The notes below the pieces were generated by a model. It saw nothing but the letters and a program-made list of their open reading frames with translations. It did not search any database and was not told where the DNA came from. The position numbers were made by a program, and so were the translations under genes. From an uncultured bacterium (GTDB lineage Bacteria > Patescibacteriota > Minisyncoccia > Phycocordibacterales > UBA1006), in assembly GCA_937898165.1 (NCBI GenBank), contig CALDKO010000038.1, forward strand, positions 1 to 13,439: a stretch of DNA of 13,439 nt. The letters are read 5' to 3'. This document shows positions 1-7,141 of the stretch, in pieces (the stretch's first letter is position 1; every line of letters begins with the position of its first letter).

Positions 1-453
1 ACATACCAACATGAATCTCATCATATACGGAACCGTGAACATGGACTGACACCCCATGTCGCGGCTGGAAATTTGCGGGAATTCTTATCTTTTCGAGTAT
101 TGGATGAGTTGTCTGCTTTTACTACCGGAGAACTGTATAATAAGGAACTGTCTGTGGAAAATATTTTAGACGCATTAAAAACCTCCGACCAGAGAATTTC
201 AGGTTCTTATTACGGCCAGCCGTTTATAGAAGAGGCCAACTGGTATATATCCCAGCATGCTGACAAGCCAGAAATTTTTTCACGTGAAATAAATACGGCT
301 ACATACCATGCAATAATGAAGCATTATTTCAACGTAAACGGTACAGATATTCTTTCGTTACTGCAAAAGGATGGGAAATTATCCGAATTTACAAAAATAG
401 TGAATAACCTGATCTTAAAACTTGATCCGTTGCTGGCGGATGTAAACCATTAA
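1..453 (+). CDS. 3' end of an HExxH-containing protein (possible zinc metallopeptidase-like), partial
   Basis: The reading frame is open from base 1 and ends at TAA 451-453, so this is the C-terminal 150 residues of a gene that begins outside the window. A TTG at 73 could be read as a start, but the frame continues upstream without a stop, so I treat it as internal. Codons 4-8 (10-24) read H-E-S-H-H, an exact HExxH zinc-binding pattern, and an acidic residue follows about 34 residues later in a D-E-L-S-A segment, roughly where gluzincin-like families carry a third ligand. No signal peptide or membrane segment can be judged because the N-terminus is missing. The rest looks helical and I do not recognise it. 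The metallopeptidase reading is an inference from one short motif. The gene converges on the PhnB-like gene and ends at a shared hairpin terminator. Confidence 0.6.
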   Translation, partial: TYQHESHHIRNREHGLTPHVAAGNLREFLSFRVLDELSAFTTGELYNKELSVENILDALKTSDQRISGSYYGQPFIEEANWYISQHADKPEIFSREINTATYHAIMKHYFNVNGTDILSLLQKDGKLSEFTKIVNNLILKLDPLLADVNH

Positions 454-476
454 ATCATCTAATGCTTTATTTATAT

Positions 477-506
477 AAAAATACACGATTTCTCGTGTAT
501 TTTTTT
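477..506. terminator. Bidirectional intrinsic terminator
   Basis: A perfect 8-bp stem (ATACACGA 481-488, TCGTGTAT 493-500) closes a TTTC loop and is flanked by A-tract 477-480 and T-tract 501-506, so it can act in both directions. It lies between the convergent genes ending at 453 (+) and 505 (-). The minus-strand stop codon (507-505) sits in the flanking tract. Confidence 0.85.
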
Positions 507-945
507 ATGCGAACCTGTTATATTTCGGATCAAAATCCACCATCCATTCGATTCCATACTTGTCGCGAAACATTCCAAAATATGAACCCCAAGGAGTGTC
601 GCCCATAGGAAATTCGACGGAACCTCCGACCGAAAGTCCGTTAAACAGCTTGTCTGCTTCTTCGCGACTTTCCACGCTAATTATTATCTTAGATCTGTTT
701 TCGTTTTCATTCGTTCGTCCCATGCTTTCGGGAACATCGTTTCCCATGAGTACGTGACTTTTGTATATAGGCAGAGCAATGTTCATTATTTTATTTACTT
801 CTTTTTCAGATACTGGGAACTCGGGACTAGAAATATCTTTGAAACGAGTAATGTTTGCAAATTCTCCGCCGAATACTGACTTGTAAAATATAAACGCTTC
901 TTCAGCATTTCCATTGAAGTTTATATGAGGATTGATTATTGCCAT
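505..945 (-). CDS. PhnB-like VOC (glyoxalase/bleomycin-resistance fold) protein
   Basis: This 146-residue protein has the signature of the PhnB/3-demethylubiquinone-methyltransferase-like branch of the vicinal oxygen chelate superfamily. It begins with a short 'INPHINFNGNAEEAF' strand-helix, continues with 'FYKSVFGGEF' (about residues 20-29), and ends with 'DTPWGSYFGMFRDKYGIEW' (about 116-134), the usual last strand pair. Length is normal for the family. Such proteins are small cytosolic dimers. Their substrates are mostly unknown, and the phosphonate-based name does not imply phosphonate metabolism. It starts at ATG 945-943, 21 bases after the AHSA1-like gene, so the two are probably co-transcribed. 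There is no Shine-Dalgarno sequence. The family call is secure; the biochemical function is not. Confidence 0.88.
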   Translation of the reverse strand: MAIINPHINFNGNAEEAFIFYKSVFGGEFANITRFKDISSPEFPVSEKEVNKIMNIALPIYKSHVLMGNDVPESMGRTNENENRSKIIISVESREEADKLFNGLSVGGSVEFPMGDTPWGSYFGMFRDKYGIEWMVDFDPKYNRFA

Positions 946-966
946 AGTGATATATGATTAATATTA

Positions 967-1395
967 TTAATTAAACTCAACATACTTCTTAAAATTTTCT
1001 AGAATTGCCTGCCATCCAGCACGCTGCATTTCTTCTGGATTTTCATGTTCAGGATCGAATGTTTCGGTGACCTTTGTGGTTTCTCCTATTGATTCAAAAG
1101 AAATGGAAACATTTCGGCCGACTTCTTCACCTGACGATTTGTCCATTATATATTCTATAATTTCCATTGGTTTCACATTTGTATAGGTACCTGTTAAATC
1201 AAAGCTCATACTGCCGTCCTTTGCGGCCATACGTGTCAGAAATCTTCCATTATTCTGGAGATCGTTTTCTGCATGTGGTGATTCCCAATCGTCTGATGCA
1301 AAAGCCCATTTGGTAATATGTTCTGGCTCATTCCAATATTTCCAAACTTTTTCGATGGGTGCACTAATGGTTACTTGTACAGTTATAGTATTCAT
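967..1395 (-). CDS. AHSA1-type SRPBCC (START-like) domain protein
   Basis: The protein is a single SRPBCC/AHSA1-like domain. It opens with 'MNTITVQVTISAPIEKVWKYW', has 'PEHITKWAFASDDW' shortly after and 'GTYTNVKPMEIIEY' mid-protein, and ends with a long helix containing 'GWQAILENFKKYV'. This matches small bacterial 'activator of Hsp90 ATPase homologue' proteins, which are hydrophobic-cavity proteins of mostly unknown ligand. I start it at ATG 1395-1393 (142 residues). An ATG four codons upstream (1407) is open, but family members normally begin at the inner Met, and a TATAAT element (1411-1406) overlaps the outer ATG, so the transcript would start after it. It is followed at 21 bases by the PhnB-like gene. 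AHSA1-like and PhnB-like proteins often occur side by side in bacteria. Confidence 0.87.
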   Translation of the reverse strand: MNTITVQVTISAPIEKVWKYWNEPEHITKWAFASDDWESPHAENDLQNNGRFLTRMAAKDGSMSFDLTGTYTNVKPMEIIEYIMDKSSGEEVGRNVSISFESIGETTKVTETFDPEHENPEEMQRAGWQAILENFKKYVEFN

Positions 1396-1405
1396 AAGTA
1401 AATAC

Positions 1406-1434
1406 ATTATATATGAAAAATAAAAAATACTAAA
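1406..1434 (-). promoter_or_regulatory. Candidate promoter of the AHSA1-PhnB operon
   Basis: On the minus strand, TATAAT lies at 1411-1406. Upstream by 17 bases is TTTAGT (1434-1429), a weak -35 match (3 of 6). The predicted start, about 1399, leaves only a few bases before ATG 1395, so the mRNA would be leaderless or nearly so. The -35 overlaps the T-tract of the upstream gene's terminator. Confidence 0.5.
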
Positions 1435-1458
1435 AACCCCGCATTATAATGCGGGGTT
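1435..1458 (-). terminator. Intrinsic terminator of the moxR-VWA operon
   Basis: A perfect 24-base palindrome with 12-base arms (AACCCCGCATTA / TAATGCGGGGTT) is followed on the minus strand by TTTTTAGT. It lies just after the stop of the VWA gene (1468) and directly upstream of the AHSA1 promoter. Confidence 0.88.
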
Positions 1459-1467
1459 ATATTAAAT

Positions 1468-2517
1468 TTATTCATCCTCTGCTGGAATATTCAGATAATA
1501 GTACTCTTTTGAAATAGACTGCAGCTGTTGGTGGTGAACACCTAATACTACAGTATGTAACACTACTCCTAATTCTTTCATTTTATCTAAAATTCTTTTT
1601 GTCTTTATTCCTTCTGTACCATCGGTTATTAAAACTATCTGAGCATTTTGTTGAACTTTCAATTCCAGATTTTCTTTTTCGATAGACTGTAGCTGATCTT
1701 CCAATGCCAAATTGATGTCGGTACCACCATCAGCTCTAATCTGATCACTCACAAATTTAAGGGCTGTATTGTACGAACCAATATTCTGTGAGTCAGCGTG
1801 AATTGATACGAGAGGTTTGTCTGTAAATACAGTCAAGAGATAATCAGCATGAATTTTTTTTGATTTTTCAATCAAAAGAGTATTTAAAATACGTGACCAT
1901 GCAATACGATCCCCTTTCATACTCCCAGAAACATCCTGACTTTCGCGAATAGTTTTTCTGGGACGGATATACCTCTCCTTGAAAACACCAACATATTCAA
2001 TAGGTTGCTTAAACAGTAAACCATTTGTGGCTACCAAAGGATAGAAAATTTCATCGTCAGAACCAAGCTGTCCGGTAAGAACTTGTGGTAATTGGTTTAG
2101 ATTTTCAATTGATTTAATTTCAATATCACCCGTGGGTATTATTGATGCAACTGATTCTTCCCCAACTTTTTTTTGTATAGAAACCTTTCGTTCAAAAAAC
2201 TGCAGCTTCTGTACAATCACCTTAACCTGTTCCCATAAATCTTGAATTGGTTCATATTTTTTGGGAAGTCGTTTTGACGACTTGCCAACACCATCGGTAA
2301 GAAAATCTAAATCAATATTACCGTCACGAATATCTTCAAGTAGTGATCTTAATAAATCACCATTATCTTCACGATTATTTCGTGATCGATTCTGAGGCGG
2401 TGGAGGTTGTTGGTGATTGGAATCATCATCCTCTTTTGATCTTAATAACCTTCTGAGTAAATAATAAGCAGCTACAGCTCCTGCTGCAGCCAATGCCCCT
2501 AGTAGTATTGGTAACAT
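1468..2517 (-). CDS. Membrane-anchored VWA-domain protein, partner of MoxR-like ATPase
   Basis: Residues 3-20 form one hydrophobic, Ala/Leu-rich segment followed by 'LRRLLRSK', a likely N-terminal anchor with the rest in the cytoplasm (positive-inside rule). Then comes an acidic and Pro/Asn-rich linker (about 28-55), a helical middle region (about 56-130), and a C-terminal von Willebrand factor A domain (about 185-345). The metal-ion-dependent adhesion site is complete: D-V-S-G-S at 195-199, Thr266 in 'GGTD', and Asp299 in 'LITDG'. It starts two bases after the MoxR stop codon (TAA-TT-ATG), so translation is probably coupled. MoxR ATPases with VWA partners (for example RavA-ViaA, CobS-CobT-like) act as chaperone or metal-insertion machines. 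The target here is unknown. It is shorter than E. coli ViaA and, unlike ViaA, carries a membrane anchor. Confidence 0.87.
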   Translation of the reverse strand: MLPILLGALAAAGAVAAYYLLRRLLRSKEDDDSNHQQPPPPQNRSRNNREDNGDLLRSLLEDIRDGNIDLDFLTDGVGKSSKRLPKKYEPIQDLWEQVKVIVQKLQFFERKVSIQKKVGEESVASIIPTGDIEIKSIENLNQLPQVLTGQLGSDDEIFYPLVATNGLLFKQPIEYVGVFKERYIRPRKTIRESQDVSGSMKGDRIAWSRILNTLLIEKSKKIHADYLLTVFTDKPLVSIHADSQNIGSYNTALKFVSDQIRADGGTDINLALEDQLQSIEKENLELKVQQNAQIVLITDGTEGIKTKRILDKMKELGVVLHTVVLGVHHQQLQSISKEYYYLNIPAEDE

Positions 2518-2519
2518 AA

Positions 2520-3824
2520 TTACGCTTTTAAACCTTTTGATTGGAGTAATTCATCAGATATTTTCTGTTTATACTCTTCAACCGAAGTTTTTAAAGTATC
2601 AAAAGTACCTTTTACTGTATCATTTTCAGGTTGTATAGCATTCAGCTGCATAACCAATGTTGCAACACCATTAACCCGTGTTTCTAAATCATGACCATTG
2701 CCACGAATATCTTCGAATTGGTTTTTTAAATTTTCCAACTGCTGCATTTGTAAATCTGAAAGTTGATTCTTTTTTAAATCTGCAATTTCTTCAACCTTTT
2801 GGTCAATAATTTTATACCAAATCTGTTTTTCAATTTCTGAACTTCCTAATACAAAGTGAGCTGCATACATGTCCTCTGGTAATACTTGAATACGTCCGTT
2901 CAATACAGCGTTTACTTCCATCATATGAGAAGCCCAACATATGCGTCGATCGGAAACATCTTGGAAAATTATTCCTTGATAATCAATATCAAATTCACCT
3001 TTACTATTTGAGGTTGCCTGTTCATCCAGTTCCTGCATTTTCTCTTTTCGTTTTTTACGATAATCAATTGCAGCTTCTGAGTACTTCATAAAAATGATTT
3101 GATCTTGAATAAGCGTTGGTGGCAATAATACGTAATCACAAATTGAATTTAATGCCGAGAGATCAAGTGTCTTTTTTGGAGTACTGGATGTACGATATTG
3201 AAAGCGTTTTACCATTTCACTGATATCATCAGCTTTATCTAAATAGCTAATACGATCAATAAATGCAATACGATCAAATACGGCCCATGCTTGTGGATTT
3301 CTCCTCATGAAAAGATATGGATCAACATTAGTTGAACAATAAGCAACATGGAGAGGGATCTCCAATACTTGGCGCCCTTTTACCATTTGTCGCTCATTCA
3401 GAGCTGATAATAATGATCGCAACACTGCAGGATTTGCATCCAAAAATTCGTCCAGATTTGCAAAATTTGCCTGTGGAAGCATTTTTTCAACATTATGCTC
3501 AAGAGTACCTTCTTCGCGCATTTTTTTAATGTTGTAAGGTCCAAATATTGCATCTTCTGCCAAAAATGCTGTCATTTGTAGACTGAATTCTGTCGAAGAA
3601 GTAATTCCTGCAAAAATTGATTCAGCTATTGCTGTTTTTGCAGTTCCCGGAACACCAAAGAAAAGTACGTGTGCTTTTTGAAGCATTGCATATTTTACCC
3701 GATCAATAACACTTTCACGGCCGACGTAAATTTTTTTAATTTGGTCAAAATAATCATTAACCTGTTTAATTAATGTTTTCAATTCTTCAGGGCTTACCCT
3801 GGTTGATGCTTGTTTTGTTGACAT
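2520..3824 (-). CDS. MoxR/RavA-like AAA+ ATPase
   Basis: The 434-residue protein is a complete AAA+ module of the MoxR clade. Walker A is G-V-P-G-T-A-K-T at 57-64. Walker B ends in D125-E126 ('NLDEF') and is followed by 'LLSALNER', as in RavA. Sensor 1 is in 'CSTN' (Asn166). A likely arginine finger is Arg185 in 'FDRIAF'. Sensor 2 is in 'SDRR' (about 291-294). The C-terminal third (about 335-430) is charged and helical, probably coiled coil, and would be family-specific. The ATPase probably forms hexameric rings that remodel a client together with the VWA protein encoded immediately downstream. The ATG (3824-3822) has no Shine-Dalgarno sequence but lies about 13 bases after the predicted transcription start of a near-consensus promoter. 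ATPase identity is secure. The substrate is unknown. Confidence 0.92.
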   Translation of the reverse strand: MSTKQASTRVSPEELKTLIKQVNDYFDQIKKIYVGRESVIDRVKYAMLQKAHVLFFGVPGTAKTAIAESIFAGITSSTEFSLQMTAFLAEDAIFGPYNIKKMREEGTLEHNVEKMLPQANFANLDEFLDANPAVLRSLLSALNERQMVKGRQVLEIPLHVAYCSTNVDPYLFMRRNPQAWAVFDRIAFIDRISYLDKADDISEMVKRFQYRTSSTPKKTLDLSALNSICDYVLLPPTLIQDQIIFMKYSEAAIDYRKKRKEKMQELDEQATSNSKGEFDIDYQGIIFQDVSDRRICWASHMMEVNAVLNGRIQVLPEDMYAAHFVLGSSEIEKQIWYKIIDQKVEEIADLKKNQLSDLQMQQLENLKNQFEDIRGNGHDLETRVNGVATLVMQLNAIQPENDTVKGTFDTLKTSVEEYKQKISDELLQSKGLKA

Positions 3825-3843
3825 AGAACTTTATTTTTCTTTT

Positions 3844-3872
3844 ATTATAAACTACTTTTCTTTATTAGTCAA
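3844..3872 (-). promoter_or_regulatory. Sigma-70-type promoter of the moxR-VWA operon
   Basis: On the minus strand, TTGACT (3872-3867) and TATAAT (3849-3844) are separated by exactly 17 bases. The predicted start is about 3837, giving a 13-base leader before the MoxR ATG. Confidence 0.8.
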
Positions 3873-3888
3873 ATAGCCTTAAATCCAC

Positions 3889-3919
3889 AAAAAAATCCTT
3901 TAACTACGAGGATCTTTTT
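3889..3919 (-). terminator. Probable terminator of the Nudix-deoxyribosyltransferase-like operon
   Basis: On the minus strand, AGGAT-type arms (ATCCT 3899-3895 / AGGAT 3913-3909 on the complementary strand) form a short stem with a 9-base loop, followed by a run of seven T (3895-3889). The stem is weak, with a mismatch before the A/T flanks. It lies 19 bases after the stop at 3938. Confidence 0.6.
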
Positions 3920-3937
3920 ATTCATAACAAAAAATTA

Positions 3938-4393
3938 TTAAAGTAGTGTCTTGATGTGGTCCACCACCTCATTCACATTTCTAAACTGTGGAATTACATA
4001 TCGTTCACAAACAATATCAACATTCCCTTTTCGCCAAAATCCATCAGGACAAACAACAAATACATTACCACTGTCTGCATATAACCCAAGTTCTAATAAA
4101 CTGATCGGTGATTTTGTTTCAGGATCAAAATAAATCACAATGTAATCTGCAGTCGAAAGGCCGTTTAGTTCCCATTCCACCTGAGCTCGGAATTCAGGAT
4201 GTTCTTTCTCTTGTTTCCATGAATTATCCCAAATATCACGCCGTGGATTAATTAATACAACATCATAATCTTTTAATTGATCAGTTATTTCTTCTTGCCA
4301 TGGATGAGCCAACCCCATCTCAATACTGCCTGCCAAAAATATTTTTGGCGTATCTGATACAGGAATTTTTTCTGGTGCTTTTATTACAATCAT
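3938..4393 (-). CDS. Nucleoside 2-deoxyribosyltransferase-like protein
   Basis: This 151-residue protein has the Rossmann-like pattern of the nucleoside 2-deoxyribosyltransferase-like family. It has 'KIFLAGSIEMG' (17-27) as the first strand and glycine loop, 'INPRRDIWDNSW' (48-59), 'WELNGLSTADYIVIYF' (74-89), and 'SPISLLELGLYA' (95-106) with Glu101 in the usual place of the catalytic nucleophile. Length is typical. Characterised relatives cleave or exchange the N-glycosidic bond of deoxynucleosides or nucleoside monophosphates. The wider fold also includes enzymes acting on NAD-like and ADP-ribose-derived molecules. It starts three bases after the Nudix gene stop and shares its promoter, so it is probably made when NAD genes are induced. 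I infer a role in salvage or clean-up of ribosylated bases; the substrate cannot be told from sequence. Confidence 0.83.
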   Translation of the reverse strand: MIVIKAPEKIPVSDTPKIFLAGSIEMGLAHPWQEEITDQLKDYDVVLINPRRDIWDNSWKQEKEHPEFRAQVEWELNGLSTADYIVIYFDPETKSPISLLELGLYADSGNVFVVCPDGFWRKGNVDIVCERYVIPQFRNVNEVVDHIKTLL

Positions 4394-4396
4394 AAA

Positions 4397-5095
4397 TTAT
4401 TTCAAATGTTCGTATAAATATAACGCTGATAATGTTTTTACATCGTTACAATAATCTGTCAGATCATCATACGGAATAATTTTTACGGTAATTGATTCAC
4501 CTTCTTCAACTAATCCTGTATTTCTGTCTTGTAATGCTTGAAACTGATCTTTTGTAATTTCTGCATCAAGATAAAACAAATACACGTTTTCGTTGGTAAA
4601 TCCAGGTGATGAGTTGTAAGCACTTTTACCAAGTGGTTTGATCATATCAGCAGTAATACCGAGTAATGTCTGAAGTTGTGCTTCTTCTTCCAGTTCCCGT
4701 AAAATTACCTGCGCGGGATTTTTACCATCATCTACCATTCCGGCAGGTAACTCATAAACAACCTTTCCTACAGGAACACGTGGTTGGTTTACTAATACGA
4801 TGTATTTTTTATTTTCACAGGTTAACACGCATAATCCTGCTACTGCACTGTGACGTAAAATAATCGTCGGAATAAACGGTACACCACTTGGCAAAATGAG
4901 GTCCACTTTTAGTTTGATCAAGAAAACATCATTATTATGATGAAGTGTATCAACTGATTCAATAATAATATTATTTAGGGTGAATGAAGTATCAATAGAG
5001 TTAAACCATGATAGAAAAATATCCGAATTCAGCGCGTCCTGTATTGAGATTCCAGTAACTGGAATAATTCGGTTGTTATGAGTGATTGTTTGCAT
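4397..5095 (-). CDS. Nudix hydrolase, ADP-ribose pyrophosphatase-like
   Basis: I start this gene at ATG 5095-5093 (232 residues). An in-frame ATG at 5131 would add 12 residues. I prefer the inner one because the sequence before it mirrors the nadE leader, with the same TATCAT-N5-ATG spacing, and the outer ATG overlaps promoter elements. An N-terminal beta domain (to about 80) precedes the Nudix fold. 'YELPAGMVDDG' leads into 'RELEEE' (133-138), which keeps the metal-binding R-E-x-x-E-E core. The box departs from the consensus at two sites: Lys replaces the first Glu, and Gln replaces the late Gly. 'YNSSPGFTNENVYLFY' downstream is typical of ADP-ribose/ADP-sugar pyrophosphatases, which cut ADP-ribose to AMP and ribose 5-phosphate. 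Lying back to back with nadE-nrtR, it could lower ADP-ribose, the NrtR effector. The substrate is inferred. Confidence 0.87.
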   Translation of the reverse strand: MQTITHNNRIIPVTGISIQDALNSDIFLSWFNSIDTSFTLNNIIIESVDTLHHNNDVFLIKLKVDLILPSGVPFIPTIILRHSAVAGLCVLTCENKKYIVLVNQPRVPVGKVVYELPAGMVDDGKNPAQVILRELEEEAQLQTLLGITADMIKPLGKSAYNSSPGFTNENVYLFYLDAEITKDQFQALQDRNTGLVEEGESITVKIIPYDDLTDYCNDVKTLSALYLYEHLK

Positions 5096-5124
5096 AAGAG
5101 ATGATATAATTAGTGTTATAGTAC
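5093..5124 (-). promoter_or_regulatory. Nudix-gene leader with candidate NrtR half-site, mirror of the nadE leader
   Basis: Read on the minus strand, this leader is GTACTATAACACTA, then ATTATATCAT, five bases, and ATG. The nadE leader on the plus strand is GTACTAATAACACTA, then TATCAT, five bases, and ATG. Candidate -10 elements are TATGAT (5132-5127) or TATAAC (5120-5115). No good -35 is visible. Confidence 0.55.
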
Positions 5125-5138
5125 GTATCATAGCATGG

Positions 5139-5167
5139 TTGACATTTATTTGGGTTCCTGCTAGATT
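5139..5167 (+). promoter_or_regulatory. Sigma-70-type promoter of nadE-nrtR
   Basis: A perfect -35 TTGACA (5139-5144) and a -10 TAGATT (5162-5167) are separated by 17 bases. The predicted start is about 5174, inside the palindrome that follows, so a bound repressor would block the promoter. Confidence 0.75.
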
Positions 5168-5183
5168 ATTAGTGTACTAATAA
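5166..5183. promoter_or_regulatory. Candidate NrtR operator (palindrome on nadE transcription start)
   Basis: TTATTAGTGTACTAATAA is a perfect 18-base palindrome (7-base arms around the self-complementary centre TGTA is not required; arms are TTATTAG and CTAATAA). It overlaps the end of the nadE -10 and the predicted start site. A second, overlapping inverted repeat, TAGTGT (5170-5175) and ACACTA (5183-5188), extends it. NrtR is encoded in the operon it would control. Assignment to NrtR rests on position and symmetry, not on a known consensus. Confidence 0.65.
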
Positions 5184-5199
5184 CACTATATCATATTGT

Positions 5200-7137
5200 A
5201 TGAAAAAACACAAGACACCCTACACCTTTGTACGAATTGCTACCATTACCCCCACCCTACATGTAGGTAATGTTTCTGAAAATACTGAAATTATTATTAA
5301 GGCAATTATCGAAGCTGGTAAAAATAATACCGGAATAATTGCACTTCCTGAACTGGCACTCACTGGATATACTGCCAGTGACTTGTTCCATACCGACACA
5401 TTATATGCAGCAGTCGAAGAATCATTGGAAACAATTGCACAAAAAACTAAAAATATCGACGCAACCATTATTGTTGGTGCGCCAATCCGGACACTCCATG
5501 GAATGATTAATGCAGCTGTTGTGTTTAATAATGGAACTATTGTTGGAATCGTACCAAAACTTCACTTACCAAATTACAAGGAATTTTATGAAAAACGTTG
5601 GTTTATTTCTGGATATGATTTACCTGAACCAACACTGAATATTAACGGAACAGAAGTTCCTGTTGGCAGTAATATATTGTTTACTGACCACAATAACCCA
5701 AATATTGTAATGGGAATTGAAATTTGTGAAGATATTTGGATGCCTATTCCACCCAGTTCAGTTCTGGCACTGCGTGGCGCAAATGTATTAGTAAACCTTT
5801 CTGCATCAAACGAAATCGTTGGAAAAGCAGCATATCGAAAAGATTTGGTTGCAATGCAATCTGCAAAAACAATCAGTGCCTATGTCTACGTATCATGTGG
5901 AGTCCATGAGTCAACTACTGATGTGGTATTCAGCGGACATTCATTGGTCGCAGAAAATGGGACTATGATTGCAGAATCACCTCGATTTGTTCGCAATACT
6001 GTCATCACCTATGCTGATATTGATATTGATCATTTGATTACAGATCGAACTCGAACAAACTCATTCACTGACAATCAACGCATTATTGAAAAAAATAATC
6101 CAACAAATATTTCAGTTGAAATTCCAACGGTCGAAAAAATTCAATATCGAAATATCAATCCTACTCCATTTTTGCCAGGTGATATCCAAAAACGCGCACA
6201 GGTAACCGATGATATTTTCAATATCCAGGTTGCAGGACTCGCAAAACGATTGGAAAGTATCAATGCAAAAAAAGTTGTCATTGGATTGTCTGGTGGACTT
6301 GATTCTACCCTTGCATTTTTGGTTGCTATCAAGGCATTTGATTTATTAAAACTACCTCGCGAAAATGTATACACAGTAACCATGCCAGGATTCGGCACAA
6401 CCAGTGGAACGAAAAATAATGCGCATGAATTGGCAAACGCAGCAGGAACAACAATCGAAGAGATTTCAATCGTTCCAGGGGTGACTCAGCATTTCAAAGA
6501 CATTAATCACGATGAAAATGTAGAAAACTTTGTATTTGAAAATAGTCAGGCACGCTATCGAACTATGATTTTGTTTGATAAAGCAAACCAAATTGGCGGG
6601 ATCGTTGTCGGAACAGGCGATCTGTCAGAAACAGCCCTTGGTTGGTGTACATTCAACGGAGATCATATTTCTAATTACAACGTAAACGGAAGTATCCCGA
6701 AAACTCTTGTGAAATATGTCGTAGAACATGTCGCTGATATCAGTGATGATCGATTGAAAAATGTTTTAAAAGATATTTTAGACACGCCAATTTCACCGGA
6801 ACTGATGCGCGCGAAAAATGATGAGGTAACACAAAAAACAGAAGACTTGGTTGGACCATACCTTCTCCATGATTTCTTTATGTATCATTTCATACGTTGG
6901 GGTAGTTCGCCTGCAAAAATATTTGAACTTGCAAAAATTGCATTCAAAGATCAGTTCACTGAATCAATTATTAAAAAATGGTTGAAAGAATTTGTAACTC
7001 GGTTTTTCAGAAACCAATGGAAACGATCTGTTATGGCAGACGGACCAAAAGTTGGATCAGTATCACTATCACCACGTGGAGATTGGCGCATGCCGTCAGA
7101 TGCAGATGTGTCTGGGTGGATTAATGAACTTGAATAA
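5200..7137 (+). CDS. nadE: Glutamine-dependent NAD+ synthetase
   Basis: The 645-residue enzyme makes NAD from nicotinate adenine dinucleotide, ATP and glutamine-derived ammonia, the last step of NAD synthesis. The N-terminal nitrilase-type glutaminase domain (about 8-290) has the full Glu-Lys-Cys triad: Glu51 in 'LPELALTGY', Lys120 in 'PKLHLPNYKEFYEKRWF', and Cys176 in 'EICEDIW'. The C-terminal synthetase domain (about 330-645) has the PP-loop S-G-G-L-D-S-T at 364-370 and the 'GTGDLSETALGW' and 'YNVNGSIPKTLVKY' segments. Two-domain length and motifs resemble the Mycobacterium-type enzyme, in which ammonia is channelled between domains. It starts at ATG 5200, the first start after the promoter, without a Shine-Dalgarno sequence. 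nrtR follows at four bases. Expression is probably controlled by the palindrome at 5166-5183. Confidence 0.97.
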   Translation: MKKHKTPYTFVRIATITPTLHVGNVSENTEIIIKAIIEAGKNNTGIIALPELALTGYTASDLFHTDTLYAAVEESLETIAQKTKNIDATIIVGAPIRTLHGMINAAVVFNNGTIVGIVPKLHLPNYKEFYEKRWFISGYDLPEPTLNINGTEVPVGSNILFTDHNNPNIVMGIEICEDIWMPIPPSSVLALRGANVLVNLSASNEIVGKAAYRKDLVAMQSAKTISAYVYVSCGVHESTTDVVFSGHSLVAENGTMIAESPRFVRNTVITYADIDIDHLITDRTRTNSFTDNQRIIEKNNPTNISVEIPTVEKIQYRNINPTPFLPGDIQKRAQVTDDIFNIQVAGLAKRLESINAKKVVIGLSGGLDSTLAFLVAIKAFDLLKLPRENVYTVTMPGFGTTSGTKNNAHELANAAGTTIEEISIVPGVTQHFKDINHDENVENFVFENSQARYRTMILFDKANQIGGIVVGTGDLSETALGWCTFNGDHISNYNVNGSIPKTLVKYVVEHVADISDDRLKNVLKDILDTPISPELMRAKNDEVTQKTEDLVGPYLLHDFFMYHFIRWGSSPAKIFELAKIAFKDQFTESIIKKWLKEFVTRFFRNQWKRSVMADGPKVGSVSLSPRGDWRMPSDADVSGWINELE

Positions 7138-7141
7138 AAAT

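Noticed and set aside
7052..7141. N-terminal extension of NrtR overlapping nadE
   Set aside because: The extra 30 residues are His/Met/Cys-rich out-of-frame nadE sequence not typical of NrtR. ATG 7142 gives the normal protein.
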